DNA of 47,915 nt, from positions 1 through 47,915 of the forward strand of contig NZ_LFRI01000206.1 in assembly GCF_001447195.1 (NCBI RefSeq). Direction: 5' to 3'. This document shows positions 8,513 through 16,702 of this stretch, piece after piece. The position numbers were made by a program, and so were the translations under genes. The notes under the pieces are model-generated. The model saw nothing but the letters and a program-made list of their open reading frames with translations, was not told the DNA's origin and ran no database searches. Numbering within the stretch: position 1 is the first letter of the stretch; every line of letters begins with the position of its first letter. The stretch comes from Aquabacterium parvum. Its GTDB lineage: Bacteria > Pseudomonadota > Gammaproteobacteria > Burkholderiales > Burkholderiaceae_C.

Positions 8513-9553
8513 ATGAGCAAAACAAACAAGGTTCCGGCGCGCTACGTGGCGCTGCTGGTTCAGATCCTCGAGGAGCAAGGCATCGATTGCACGCCGGCCC
8601 TGGATGAAGCCGGCGTGGCCCGCGCCAGCCTGCGCCACAACGATGCGCTGCTGTCGCCCGATCAGGTCATCGCGGCCACGCGCCTGCTGACCGAGGCCAG
8701 CGGCGGCCAGCGTGACCTGGGCATGCGCATTGGCGCCACGACGGGGCTTGGCCAATTCGGCGAGCTGGGCTTGGGCATGCTCAGCTGCGCCAACGTCAAG
8801 GCATGCATGGACCTGTGCGCCCAGTACTACGTGCTCGTCACACCCAGTTTTTCGATGCACACGCGCATGCTGGGCTCGGCTTACGAGCTGAGCTGGCAGC
8901 CCATCCAGCCGGTGCCTTATGACGTGATGGTGCTGGCCTACGACCTGACCTTGATGAGCTTTCACACGCAGCTGCAAGGCCTGTTGCGTGACGACATGCC
9001 CAGCTACGACGCCTACCTGTTCTCGCCCGCGCCGCCCGACATGCAGCGCTACGAGGCACTCAAGCCAGGCCGCTGCCACTTCGGGCAAGGCGGGCTGCCC
9101 ACCCTGCGCATCGTCATCGACGCCGAGGTGCTCGAGCGCACGCCCATGCCCCTGGCGCACGCCACGAACCTGGACGAGATCCGGCAGCGCCTGGACGTCA
9201 AGCTGATCCACCACCTGGAGCAAGACCAACGCGACTGGCGCGGGTGGGTGGCGATGATGCTGTCGCAGGCCCAGGCGCACCAGCCCACGCAGGACGAACT
9301 CGCCGCCATCGTGAACGTCTCGACCAGCACGCTGGCTCGCCACCTGGCTGCGCAGGGCACCACCTTTCGCGAGCTGGCCAACGACATCCGCCACGAGCGC
9401 GCCTGCGAATGGTTGCGCGAAGGCCGGCTGCGCGTGGCCGACGTGGCCGAGCTGCTGGGCTACACCAACCCGGCCAACTTCATCCGCGCGTTCAAAGCGC
9501 GTGCTAGCGTGAGCCCGGCGCAGTACAGCAAGGCGCAGGCCGCCGGCGGCTGA
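8513..9553 (+). CDS. AraC-family transcriptional regulator
   Basis: This 346-residue regulator has the N-terminal arabinose-binding-like domain seen in OruR/ArgR-type AraC proteins (residues about 15-210). The C-terminal domain carries two helix-turn-helix motifs (about 245-340): VSTSTLARHLAAQGTTFREL and VADVAELLGYTNPANFIRAF. It is divergent from the carboxylesterase and lies 149 bp ahead of amiE on the same strand. It therefore probably governs the esterase, possibly amiE as well, and its own gene. The direct repeats at 8410-8440 are the likely binding site. Ligand unknown; an ester or its acid product is a reasonable inference. Confidence 0.9.
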   Translation: MSKTNKVPARYVALLVQILEEQGIDCTPALDEAGVARASLRHNDALLSPDQVIAATRLLTEASGGQRDLGMRIGATTGLGQFGELGLGMLSCANVKACMDLCAQYYVLVTPSFSMHTRMLGSAYELSWQPIQPVPYDVMVLAYDLTLMSFHTQLQGLLRDDMPSYDAYLFSPAPPDMQRYEALKPGRCHFGQGGLPTLRIVIDAEVLERTPMPLAHATNLDEIRQRLDVKLIHHLEQDQRDWRGWVAMMLSQAQAHQPTQDELAAIVNVSTSTLARHLAAQGTTFRELANDIRHERACEWLREGRLRVADVAELLGYTNPANFIRAFKARASVSPAQYSKAQAAGG

Positions 9554-9702
9554 GGGGCTGAGGGCGGCGCCCACAAAGGGCTGCGGGCAAGGCCTGCAAA
9601 AGCGTGCCAGGGCCCGTACGTCAAACAACGTATTGGGCGCATGCAGGCGGCTTCGAACAATGGCAAGGCTTTGTTCCGCCCGCCCATTTTGAGGAGCCCG
9701 CC

Positions 9703-10743
9703 ATGCTTCACGGTGACATTTCCAGCAGCGACGACACCGTCGGCGTCGCAGTCGTCAACTACAAGATGCCCCGGCTGCACACCACGGCCGAGGTGCTTGA
9801 GAACGCGCACAAGATCCGCCAGATGATCGAGGGCATGAAGCTGGGCCTGCCTGGCCTGGACCTGGTCATCTTCCCCGAGTACAGCACCCACGGGATCATG
9901 TATGACAAGGCCGAGATGATGGAGACGGCCGTCAACATCCCCGGCGACGTGACCGAGGTGTTCTCGCAGGCCTGCCGCAACGCCAAGGTGTGGGGCGTGT
10001 TCTCGCTGACCGGCGAGCGCCACGAGGAGCACCCCAAGAAGGTGCCCTACAACACGCTGATCCTGATGAACGACCAGGGCGAGATCGTCCAGAAGTACCG
10101 CAAGATCATGCCGTGGACGCCGATCGAGGGCTGGTACCCCGGCGACCAGACTTACGTGTCGGACGGCCCCAAGGGCCTCAAAGTCAGCCTCATCATCTGC
10201 GACGACGGCAACTACCCCGAGATCTGGCGCGATTGCGCCATGAAGGGCGCCGAGCTGGTGATCCGCTGCCAGGGCTACATGTACCCGGCCAAGGAGCAGC
10301 AGGTCATGATCTCCAAGTCCATGGCCTGGGCCAACAACTGCTACGTGGCGGTGGCCAACGCGGCGGGCTTCGACGGCGTCTACAGCTACTTCGGGCACAG
10401 CGCCATCATCGGCTTCGACGGGCGCACGCTGGGCGAGTGCGGCGAAGAGGACTACGGCATCCAGTACGCGCAGCTGAGCAAGCGCCTGATCCGCGACGCG
10501 CGCTCCACCGGCCAGTCGCAGAACCATTTGTTCAAGCTGCTGCACCGCGGCTACACCGGCAAGATCAATTCGGGCGAAGGCGACAAGGGCGTGGCCGAAT
10601 GCCCGTTCAGCTTCTACCGCGAGTGGGTGGCCGACCCGCTGGGCACGCAGGCCAAGGTCGAGGCCATCACGCGGCCCACGGTGGGCACGGCGGAATGCCC
10701 GATCGAGGGCATCCCGAACGACGCGCGGCTGAAGTACGAGTGA
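9703..10743 (+). CDS. amiE: aliphatic amidase
   Basis: AmiE hydrolyses short aliphatic amides such as acetamide and propionamide to acid and ammonia in the cytoplasm. It is a nitrilase-superfamily hexamer in Pseudomonas. The 346-residue product has exactly the length of the P. aeruginosa enzyme and the same numbering of the catalytic residues: Glu59 (FPEYS), Lys134 (KYRKIMPW), Glu142 (IEGWYPG) and Cys166 ([12 protein letters not shown]). The start MLHGDISSS follows GAGGAG at 9691-9696; an in-frame extension to 9604 is not family-like. No AmiC/AmiR genes are nearby, so regulation differs from Pseudomonas. The upstream AraC gene is a candidate controller. Confidence 0.97.
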   Translation: MLHGDISSSDDTVGVAVVNYKMPRLHTTAEVLENAHKIRQMIEGMKLGLPGLDLVIFPEYSTHGIMYDKAEMMETAVNIPGDVTEVFSQACRNAKVWGVFSLTGERHEEHPKKVPYNTLILMNDQGEIVQKYRKIMPWTPIEGWYPGDQTYVSDGPKGLKVSLIICDDGNYPEIWRDCAMKGAELVIRCQGYMYPAKEQQVMISKSMAWANNCYVAVANAAGFDGVYSYFGHSAIIGFDGRTLGECGEEDYGIQYAQLSKRLIRDARSTGQSQNHLFKLLHRGYTGKINSGEGDKGVAECPFSFYREWVADPLGTQAKVEAITRPTVGTAECPIEGIPNDARLKYE

Positions 10744-10762
10744 GCCGCGCGGGCAGCGAAGT

Positions 10763-11788
10763 TCACCAGATGGAGTGGTGATCTTCTGTGACGCCCAGAA
10801 GGTCTTTGACGGGGCGCGCGGGCGCGGTCAGCGTGGGCCGCACCGTGCCCTCGAACAGGCCCACGGGCTGGATGTAGCGGCTCGCGGCGATGACCACGCG
10901 CTTGTCGCCGCAGCGTGCACCCAGCGGTTTGAAGCGCAGGTCGACCAGGCCGTCGTCGGTGCGGATGCGCCAGTCGGCCAGCGGCTGCGCCGGATCGAAC
11001 TCGAAGTGCGCCGAGCCCAGCGGGATCAGGTCACCATCGAGCCACAGCGCGTTTTCCTGATCGCCGAAATAGCCTGACTGCAGGTTCAAGCCGAGCCCTG
11101 GGCGGTGCGCACTGGCCCAGCGCCAGGCCGTGTCACGCGCCAGCAGGCCATTGGAGCTGTCGATGCTGGCGTTGCCCTCGTTGAGGCTCAGGCGCTGCCC
11201 ATCCATCGACACCCAGCCGCGCACCGACAGCGCCGAGGTCTTGTGCGTGGCGTGCGCCAAGCCACCCTTGGGCGTGCCGATGGCCAGCAGGCTGGGCGGC
11301 ATGCGGCCCAGGTCAAGCTCGGCCTGCAAGTGGACGTGCTTGGTGCGCCAGTCGATGTGCAGCGTGTCGTCCGCGGCAGGCCGAAAGGCCAGCCGACCGT
11401 TGAACGAGCGGAACCACGCCTGACCGGTTTGCAGGGCCCCGTTGTTCACCTGGCCTGACAGCTTGGGCAGGCCCACCGCGTCCCAATCGACCACCAGGCG
11501 CTGACGCAGGCGGTCGAACACATAGGCGAATGCGGTCGTGGACCAGCCCAGGTCGACGATGGCCATGCCGATGAACAGCGTGGGCGAGCCGATGCCGACG
11601 TAGGTCCAGCGCTTGTGGTGGCAGCGCAGCCACCAATCGGGGCGGGCCTGGGCGTCGTGCAGGCCAGCCCAATCGACCTCGGGCAAGCGGCCCACGTAGC
11701 GCCCGGCCTGCAAGCGACCATGGAGCACCGCCGCGTCAGGGGCGAGGGGCAAGGCGTCGGCAGCGAGGTGAGGCAGCGCGGCGTTCAC
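10763..11788 (-). CDS. DUF2804 domain-containing protein
   Basis: The product, about 341 residues, has the DUF2804 features: an N-terminal GRYVGRLPEVDWAGL, then RPDWWLRCHHKRWTYVGI, then WRWASAHRPGLGLNLQSGYFG and a C-terminal beta-rich half. Function is unknown; it has no signal peptide and looks like a lipocalin-like beta-barrel protein. The GTG at 11788 is my choice; an in-frame start at 11857 would overlap the upstream AraC gene by 34 nt. That gene ends 35 nt upstream and is probably in the same operon. It converges with amiE across 19 bp. Confidence 0.75.
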   Translation of the reverse strand: MNAALPHLAADALPLAPDAAVLHGRLQAGRYVGRLPEVDWAGLHDAQARPDWWLRCHHKRWTYVGIGSPTLFIGMAIVDLGWSTTAFAYVFDRLRQRLVVDWDAVGLPKLSGQVNNGALQTGQAWFRSFNGRLAFRPAADDTLHIDWRTKHVHLQAELDLGRMPPSLLAIGTPKGGLAHATHKTSALSVRGWVSMDGQRLSLNEGNASIDSSNGLLARDTAWRWASAHRPGLGLNLQSGYFGDQENALWLDGDLIPLGSAHFEFDPAQPLADWRIRTDDGLVDLRFKPLGARCGDKRVVIAASRYIQPVGLFEGTVRPTLTAPARPVKDLLGVTEDHHSIW

Positions 11789-11823
11789 GGTGGGCGGGTT
11801 CAGAGACGGGCCAGGGCTGCGGC

Positions 11824-12819
11824 TCAAGCCGCTTCGAGGCGATGGCGGCGGCGCCACTGCGCGGGCGGCAAGCCCGTCCAGGCGCGGAAGGCGCGGGTGA
11901 AGGCGCTTTGCTCGGAATAACCCAGCAGCAGCGAGATCTCGGCCAGGTCGAGGTGGCCATCGAGCAGGTGGGCCTCGGCCAGGTGGCGACGCGTGTCGTC
12001 GAGCAGTTGCTGGAAGGTCGTGCCCTGCTCGGCCAGGCGGCGCTGCAGGGTGCGCGGGCTGCTGTGGTGGGCCTCGGCCAGCGCGGCCAGCGAGGTGCGG
12101 CCCTCGCGGATCAGGGGCACCAGGGTGAGCCGCCAGGCGTCGACCACGGCCGGCACCTTGGAGACCTGCTGCAGCAACTGGCGCGCCTGCTGGTCGAGCA
12201 AGTCGGCCAGCGCCGGGTCGGACTTGCGCAGCGGCATGGCCATGTAGGTCATGTCGAAGACCACGCGGGTCAGGGGCATGTTGAACAGCACCTCGCCCCC
12301 GAAGAAGTCGCGGTAGGGCTGAACGTCGGCCGGCGGCGGGTTGACGAAGGCAACCTGGCGCACCGGCCAGTAACGGCCCGTCATGTCGCGGGCGAGCTGC
12401 ACCAGCGAGGCGATGGCAGTTTCATCGACCAGGGCACCAGGGCGACCGCGTTCGACGCCCCATTCGATGGTGACGCCCTTTTCATCGAGCGAAACGTGCG
12501 CCGGGTTCACGTCGTACACGGAGGCGTGATAGCGCTCCATGCGCTGCATGGCTTCGGCGAGGTTGCTGCAAGCCAGCGCGGCGTAGCCCACCACGCCGAA
12601 GTGCCTGGCGCTGACGCCTTCCGCAATGCGCAAACCCAGCCCGGGGCGGCCCTCGAGGGAGTCGACCCGGCGCAACCAGTCTTGCCACTGGCTCATCGGC
12701 ACGAAGTGCTGCGATGGCTCCGGGCGAGGACCCAGCACGCGCTGACCATCGAGCCCCTGGCGGTCCAGGTACTCGTACAGCAATTGGGCAAAGGACGCGG
12801 CGATGCGGGTTTCGGCCAT
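11824..12819 (-). CDS. AraC-family transcriptional regulator
   Basis: This 331-residue protein has the same build as the regulator at 8513: an N-terminal effector/dimerisation domain (residues about 10-200) and a C-terminal double helix-turn-helix (about 230-325) with SSPRTLQRRLAEQGTTFQQL and LAEISLLLGYSEQSAFTRAF. It is upstream of DUF2804 on the same strand and divergent from the fatty acid hydroxylase-family gene. A 6-bp dyad at 12916-12932 lies in the shared 217-bp region. Its target is probably one or both neighbours. Effector unknown. Confidence 0.9.
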   Translation of the reverse strand: MAETRIAASFAQLLYEYLDRQGLDGQRVLGPRPEPSQHFVPMSQWQDWLRRVDSLEGRPGLGLRIAEGVSARHFGVVGYAALACSNLAEAMQRMERYHASVYDVNPAHVSLDEKGVTIEWGVERGRPGALVDETAIASLVQLARDMTGRYWPVRQVAFVNPPPADVQPYRDFFGGEVLFNMPLTRVVFDMTYMAMPLRKSDPALADLLDQQARQLLQQVSKVPAVVDAWRLTLVPLIREGRTSLAALAEAHHSSPRTLQRRLAEQGTTFQQLLDDTRRHLAEAHLLDGHLDLAEISLLLGYSEQSAFTRAFRAWTGLPPAQWRRRHRLEAA

Positions 12820-12915
12820 GGCAACAGCACCAGAGGCACAACAGTGGATCGCGAATCATGCACGCCCGCCCCCACCCTGCCCATTCGGGCTAGATGGGAG
12901 GCGCCGCACATCACA

Positions 12916-12932
12916 TTGACGCCATACGTCAA
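12916..12932. promoter_or_regulatory. inverted repeat in divergent promoter region
   Basis: TTGACG (12916-12921) and CGTCAA (12927-12932) form a perfect 6-bp inverted repeat with a 5-nt spacer. It lies 97 bp from the AraC start and 105 bp from the hydroxylase start. TTGACG could instead be a -35 element. Confidence 0.35.
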
Positions 12933-13036
12933 GAAAATGTCTGAGCAGGTCAAGCCAGGATCGGCCGAAATGACGAGCATAGGAACGCCAAACGCTGCCC
13001 ACCGCAGCGGTTTACCCCGATTGCCCGCCGCCCGAC

Positions 13037-14035
13037 ATGACCCTGCTGAGCGCCCTGCCCGATCTGCTTTCTGCCTACGTCACCTCCTCGCTCACGCCTT
13101 TCGGGGGGGTGGACCCGCACGTGGACTGGCGCGACGCCTTCCTGATGCTGCTGTCGCCCTTGTTCTTCGCCGTGGTGGTGGCCGAGTGGCTGCGCATGCG
13201 CGGTGAAAAGCGCCAGGGCAAGGCCGTCTACGACTGGCGCGACTCGCGCGACAGCATGGTGCTGGGCGGCGTCTACACCTGGCTGGACGTGGTGCTGGTG
13301 CTGGTCTTCGTGCTGCCAGCCATGAACTGGGTGCACACCCACCACCGCCTGACCAGCATCGAGCTGACGCCACTGAGCTTTGCGGCGCTCTACCTGGGCG
13401 TGGAGTTCTGCTACTACTGGTTCCACCGCGCCAGCCACCGCATCCGCTGGTTCTGGTGCGCCCACGTGGTTCACCACGGCTCGGAGCACATGAACTTCAC
13501 GACCGCCATGCGTCAAAGCTGGCTCTACACCTTCGCTGGCAACTGGCTGTTCTACCTGCCCATGGTGTGGATCGGCTTCGAGCCCAAGGCAGTGCTGCTG
13601 GCGCTGTCGTTCAACCTGGGCTACCAGTTCTTCGTGCACACGCAGTGGGTCGGCAAGCTGCACCCGCTGATCGAGCTGATCTTCAACACGCCCTCGCACC
13701 ACCGCGCCCACCATGGCCGCAACCCTCGCTACATCGACAAGAACTACGGCGGCACGCTGATCGTCTTCGACCGGCTGTTCGGCACCTTCGTGGAAGAGAC
13801 CGAAGCGGTGGACTACGGCCTGGTGCGCCAGGTGCACACGCACAACCCGTTTTGGCTGACGCTGCACGAGTGGGCGGCCATGTTGCGTGACGTGATGCGC
13901 CCCGGCCCGCTTTCTTTGCGACTCAAACACATCTGGGCCCCACCAGAATGGGAACGCCCGGGCACACAAGCAGCGGATAATCGCGCCCATGCATCCGAAA
14001 GCGCTCCTCGACCTCACGACCCAGCTCATCCGTGA
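13037..14035 (+). CDS. fatty acid hydroxylase / sterol desaturase family protein
   Basis: This 332-residue membrane protein belongs to the di-iron hydroxylase superfamily that acts on lipid chains or sterol-like substrates. The histidine clusters are intact: HRASH (130-134), HVVHH (143-147) and a third cluster PSHHRAHHGRN near residue 230. Hydrophobic helices lie at about 35-52, 80-97, 113-130 and 165-200. The last 16 codons run inside the rsmB-like gene (47-nt overlap), and its tail is unconserved-looking. Exact substrate unknown; bacterial members modify hopanoids, carotenoids or fatty acids. Confidence 0.88.
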   Translation: MTLLSALPDLLSAYVTSSLTPFGGVDPHVDWRDAFLMLLSPLFFAVVVAEWLRMRGEKRQGKAVYDWRDSRDSMVLGGVYTWLDVVLVLVFVLPAMNWVHTHHRLTSIELTPLSFAALYLGVEFCYYWFHRASHRIRWFWCAHVVHHGSEHMNFTTAMRQSWLYTFAGNWLFYLPMVWIGFEPKAVLLALSFNLGYQFFVHTQWVGKLHPLIELIFNTPSHHRAHHGRNPRYIDKNYGGTLIVFDRLFGTFVEETEAVDYGLVRQVHTHNPFWLTLHEWAAMLRDVMRPGPLSLRLKHIWAPPEWERPGTQAADNRAHASESAPRPHDPAHP

Positions 14036-15254
14036 GGTGCTCAAGCTCGACGCCCCGGCCGACAGCATCGTTTCCTACTTTTTCCGCAAGCAAAAGGCCC
14101 TGGGCCAGCGTGAGCGGCACGCCCTGGCCGAGACGGCCTACGCCGTGCTGCGCCAGCGCCTGCTGTGGGCCCACCTGGCGCAATCGGGCCACGGCCCGCA
14201 AGAGCGCCGCCTGGCCCTGCTGGCCTGGCAGGGCCTGCCCCATGTGCTGAAAAACGGCGCCACGCCGGACGAACTCGCCTGGCTGGCCCGCACCGCCACC
14301 ATCGACCGCACCCAGCTGCAAGACAAGCTGCGCCACAACCTGCCCGACTGGCTGGCCAACCGCCTGCGCGAGCAACTCGACGACGAAGGCTTCTGGGCCC
14401 TGGTCGAGACCTTCTCGGCGTCCGCCCCGCTTGATTTGCGCGTGAACACGCAAAAGGCCAAGCGCGAAACCGTGCTCGAAACGCTGGCTGCCGCGCAGAT
14501 CGAAGCCGGCCCCACGCCTTATTCGACCATCGGCATCCGCATCCCGGGCAAGCCGGCGCTGCAGAAGATGCCGATTTACACCGAAGGCCACGTCGAGGTG
14601 CAGGACGAAGGCAGCCAGTTGCTGTCACTGCTGACAGCCCCCAAGCGCGGCGAGATGGTGGTGGACTTCTGCGCCGGCGCCGGTGGCAAGACCCTGGCCC
14701 TGGGCGCACTGATGCGCAACACCGGCCGCCTGTACGCCTTCGACGTGTCGGCCCACCGCCTGGACAACCTCAAGCCGCGCATGGCGCGCAGCGGGCTCTC
14801 GAACGTGTACGCCACGCAGATCGCCCACGAGAACGACGACCGCATCAAGCGCCTGCGCGGCAAGATCGACCGCGTGCTGGTGGACGCGCCCTGCTCCGGC
14901 CTGGGCACGCTGCGCCGCAACCCCGACCTGAAGTGGCGCCAGTCACCCAAGGCCCTGGAAGAACTCAAGGTCAAGCAGACCGCCATCCTGGACAGCGCAG
15001 CGCGCTTGCTGAAACCGGGCGGGCGCCTGGTTTACGCCACCTGCAGCGTGATCCCCGACGAGAACGAAGGCATTGCCGATGCGTTCACGGCGGCACACCC
15101 CGACTTCGTGCCGCTCAACGCCGCCGAGGCGCTGACTTCGGCCGGGGTCGAGAACGCGGCCAACCTGGTCACGCCAGCGGGCCACCTGCGCCTGTGGCCG
15201 CACCTGCATTCGACCGATGGGTTCTTTGCGGCGGTGTGGCAGAAGAAGGATTGA
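13989..15254 (+). CDS. RsmB/NOP family rRNA cytosine-C5 methyltransferase
   Basis: This 421-residue enzyme should transfer methyl from SAM to C5 of a cytosine in rRNA; 16S C967 is the target of RsmB. An N-terminal NusB-like helical region precedes a Rossmann methyltransferase domain with FCAGAGGKTLALG (SAM loop), VDAPCSGLGTLRRNPD (motif IV Cys) and VYATCSVIPDENE (motif VI catalytic Cys). The start lies inside the preceding hydroxylase gene, and translation may be coupled. It could be RsmB itself or a close paralogue, so no symbol is given. Confidence 0.88.
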   Translation: MHPKALLDLTTQLIREVLKLDAPADSIVSYFFRKQKALGQRERHALAETAYAVLRQRLLWAHLAQSGHGPQERRLALLAWQGLPHVLKNGATPDELAWLARTATIDRTQLQDKLRHNLPDWLANRLREQLDDEGFWALVETFSASAPLDLRVNTQKAKRETVLETLAAAQIEAGPTPYSTIGIRIPGKPALQKMPIYTEGHVEVQDEGSQLLSLLTAPKRGEMVVDFCAGAGGKTLALGALMRNTGRLYAFDVSAHRLDNLKPRMARSGLSNVYATQIAHENDDRIKRLRGKIDRVLVDAPCSGLGTLRRNPDLKWRQSPKALEELKVKQTAILDSAARLLKPGGRLVYATCSVIPDENEGIADAFTAAHPDFVPLNAAEALTSAGVENAANLVTPAGHLRLWPHLHSTDGFFAAVWQKKD

Positions 15255-15358
15255 GCCGAACCGATAGGTCAGGAGAGGTTGGTAAGACGCTGGTGGCCCA
15301 AAGCACGCCGGGATCACCTGCCCCTTGAGCCATACCAATTGGTTGGAGAAAGACCGGA

Positions 15359-15387
15359 GGAAGACCGCTGCACAACTGGCCCGCGGC
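15359..15387 (-). repeat. 29-bp inverted repeat, left arm
   Basis: Read on the minus strand, this arm starts GCCGCGGGCCAGTTGTGCAG and matches 15772-15800 on the plus strand at 27 of 29 positions. In their own frames both arms read AAGQLCS(G/S)LP, so they may be inverted copies of a piece of an old coding sequence rather than true element ends. Confidence 0.7.
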
Positions 15388-15771
15388 GGTGTAAGTTGCG
15401 GCTGATGGCGCGCTGACTTGGTCACCTCTGCCTCGTTTGAGAGATGCCCCCCTTGTCTTGGCCTGAGGTGCTGTTTGTTGCGGCACCTTGCCACAATCAA
15501 GAGACACTGCTGCGTGCAAACTGCGCGTCCGAGGGCCATGCCACCGGCCCAGCAGCATGCGCTTGAACATCGACAGGGCGCATAAGCTTAAGGACCTCCA
15601 CCGTGCGTGATCTCTCGCCTGTACAAGCCCTTGAACTTGTGGGCGATGTCGCCCAGTCCAGCACCTCATGCAGCTTCATGGTTGATGCAGCCTTGACCAT
15701 CGGCAGTGCACCGAATGGGGGAAAATAGGGCATCGCGCATCTATGCGACCGTGATGCCTCAGATGGCGCAA

Positions 15772-15800
15772 GCCGCAGGCCAGTTGTGCAGCAGTCTTCC
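15772..15800 (+). repeat. 29-bp inverted repeat, right arm
   Basis: This arm starts GCCGCAGGCCAGTTGTGCAG and pairs with 15359-15387 across 384 bp, with two mismatches (both A for G). It lies 162 bp upstream of the diiron gene start. No transposase is encoded between the arms. Confidence 0.7.
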
Positions 15801-15961
15801 AGCGGCTCATGAACGTCTAGAGAAGCCTAGGCGATTCAGCTTCAGAGAACAGCACCAACAGCACCAACAGCAAGATCCGACATGGATCGCAATATCTGAC
15901 AAGCCCATCAAAATAGGCAGAAATACGATGCCCTCATCAAACAACCACTCAAGGAGAGATG

Positions 15962-16702
15962 ATGAGCATCGAAAAAATACTAGGGCGACATGAAGTCAAG
16001 ACGCCGGCGGATTTCAAGAAAATGCCACTCGAATATCAGGAGCTTGTTCAGCACTTGATGATCGTGCATACAGAGGGTGAGTTAACAGGCGCAGATGACT
16101 ACACCCAAGTTTTTTACAACATGGCCCCCAATGCCTACGAGAAAAAAATATGCTGCGAACGCGCTGCTGAGGAAATAGAACATTACGAACTGAGCGCTCA
16201 AGTATTAAAAGATATTGGGGTGGACACCAGCCACATGCTCACCCAAAACTTCAAAGACAGGCCATACTACGCAAACGAGCTGGTGCGCGGAGTAAAAAAC
16301 TGGATGGAGCGAGGAATATTCTCCTTCTTGGGGGAGGCTGTCGTGCTCGAGCACCTCCTTGAGCTGAAGGACTGCAGCTATCTACCTTTTGCGGAAATAT
16401 TCGATCGGCAAATCATCAAGGACGAGCACGTTCATGTCGCCCACGGCTTTCGGATTGTCCGTGAGGCCTGCGGGACTGAAGCTGGTCGACTGGAGGCCCA
16501 GGCAGCGCTTGATCGATTGTGGCCCCATATATTGGCCTTGTTTGGATCAGAGCAGTCCAAGCGGTCGCAGGACTACGTGAAATGGGGTTTGCGCCGAACC
16601 CTAAACGGAGAATTGCGCGCCACCTTCCGCCAGAAGATCATCCCAAAACTCTCGAGCCTCGGGCTGTCTGTGGATCGAGTAGAAGAAGGGGTGAACCAAT
16701 GA
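15962..16702 (+). CDS. PaaA/PaaC-like ferritin-fold diiron protein
   Basis: This 246-residue helical protein resembles the catalytic diiron subunit of phenylacetyl-CoA epoxidase. Two ExxH motifs spaced as in that family are present: E71-I-E-H74 (in CCERAAEEIEH) and E155-H-V-H158 (in IIKDEHVHVAHG). Supporting acids are E38/E40 on helix 1 and E125/E130 on helix 3, so the diiron site looks complete. It is shorter than PaaA (about 310 residues), and no PaaB, PaaC or PaaE partner is nearby, so it is not a Paa pathway enzyme. The ATG at 15962 is 5 nt after AAGGAGAG. Its stop overlaps the radical SAM start (ATGA). Likely role: O2-dependent oxidation of an unknown substrate. Confidence 0.75.
   Translation: MSIEKILGRHEVKTPADFKKMPLEYQELVQHLMIVHTEGELTGADDYTQVFYNMAPNAYEKKICCERAAEEIEHYELSAQVLKDIGVDTSHMLTQNFKDRPYYANELVRGVKNWMERGIFSFLGEAVVLEHLLELKDCSYLPFAEIFDRQIIKDEHVHVAHGFRIVREACGTEAGRLEAQAALDRLWPHILALFGSEQSKRSQDYVKWGLRRTLNGELRATFRQKIIPKLSSLGLSVDRVEEGVNQ

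Larger units (their letters stand above)
15255..15958. other. gene-free region upstream of the low-GC island
   Basis: This 704-bp stretch holds no reading frame I can defend; open frames on both strands lack recognisable motifs. It carries the two arms of the 29-bp inverted repeat, a duplicated CAGCACCAA near 15850-15870, and the ribosome-binding site AAGGAG for the diiron gene at its right end. Composition changes from GC-rich to mixed here, marking the left boundary of the island. It may be the relic of a mobile element. Confidence 0.5.

Noticed and set aside
6689..9628. 979-residue minus-strand frame including the esterase
   Set aside because: Only residues after the ATG at 8347 are esterase; the rest is the antisense of the AraC gene.
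15169..15733. Minus-strand frames between the methyltransferase and the island as a degraded transposase
   Set aside because: Frames are short and shifted, and no transposase motif could be read; kept only as a gene-free region with an inverted repeat.
15706..15993. 95-residue plus-strand frame before the diiron gene
   Set aside because: Low-complexity Gln/His stretch, no ribosome-binding site, and it overlaps the real diiron start.
15962..16702. Part of a phenylacetate (paa) catabolic operon
   Set aside because: PaaB, PaaC, PaaD, PaaE, PaaK and ring-opening genes are absent; neighbours are radical SAM and aminotransferase.
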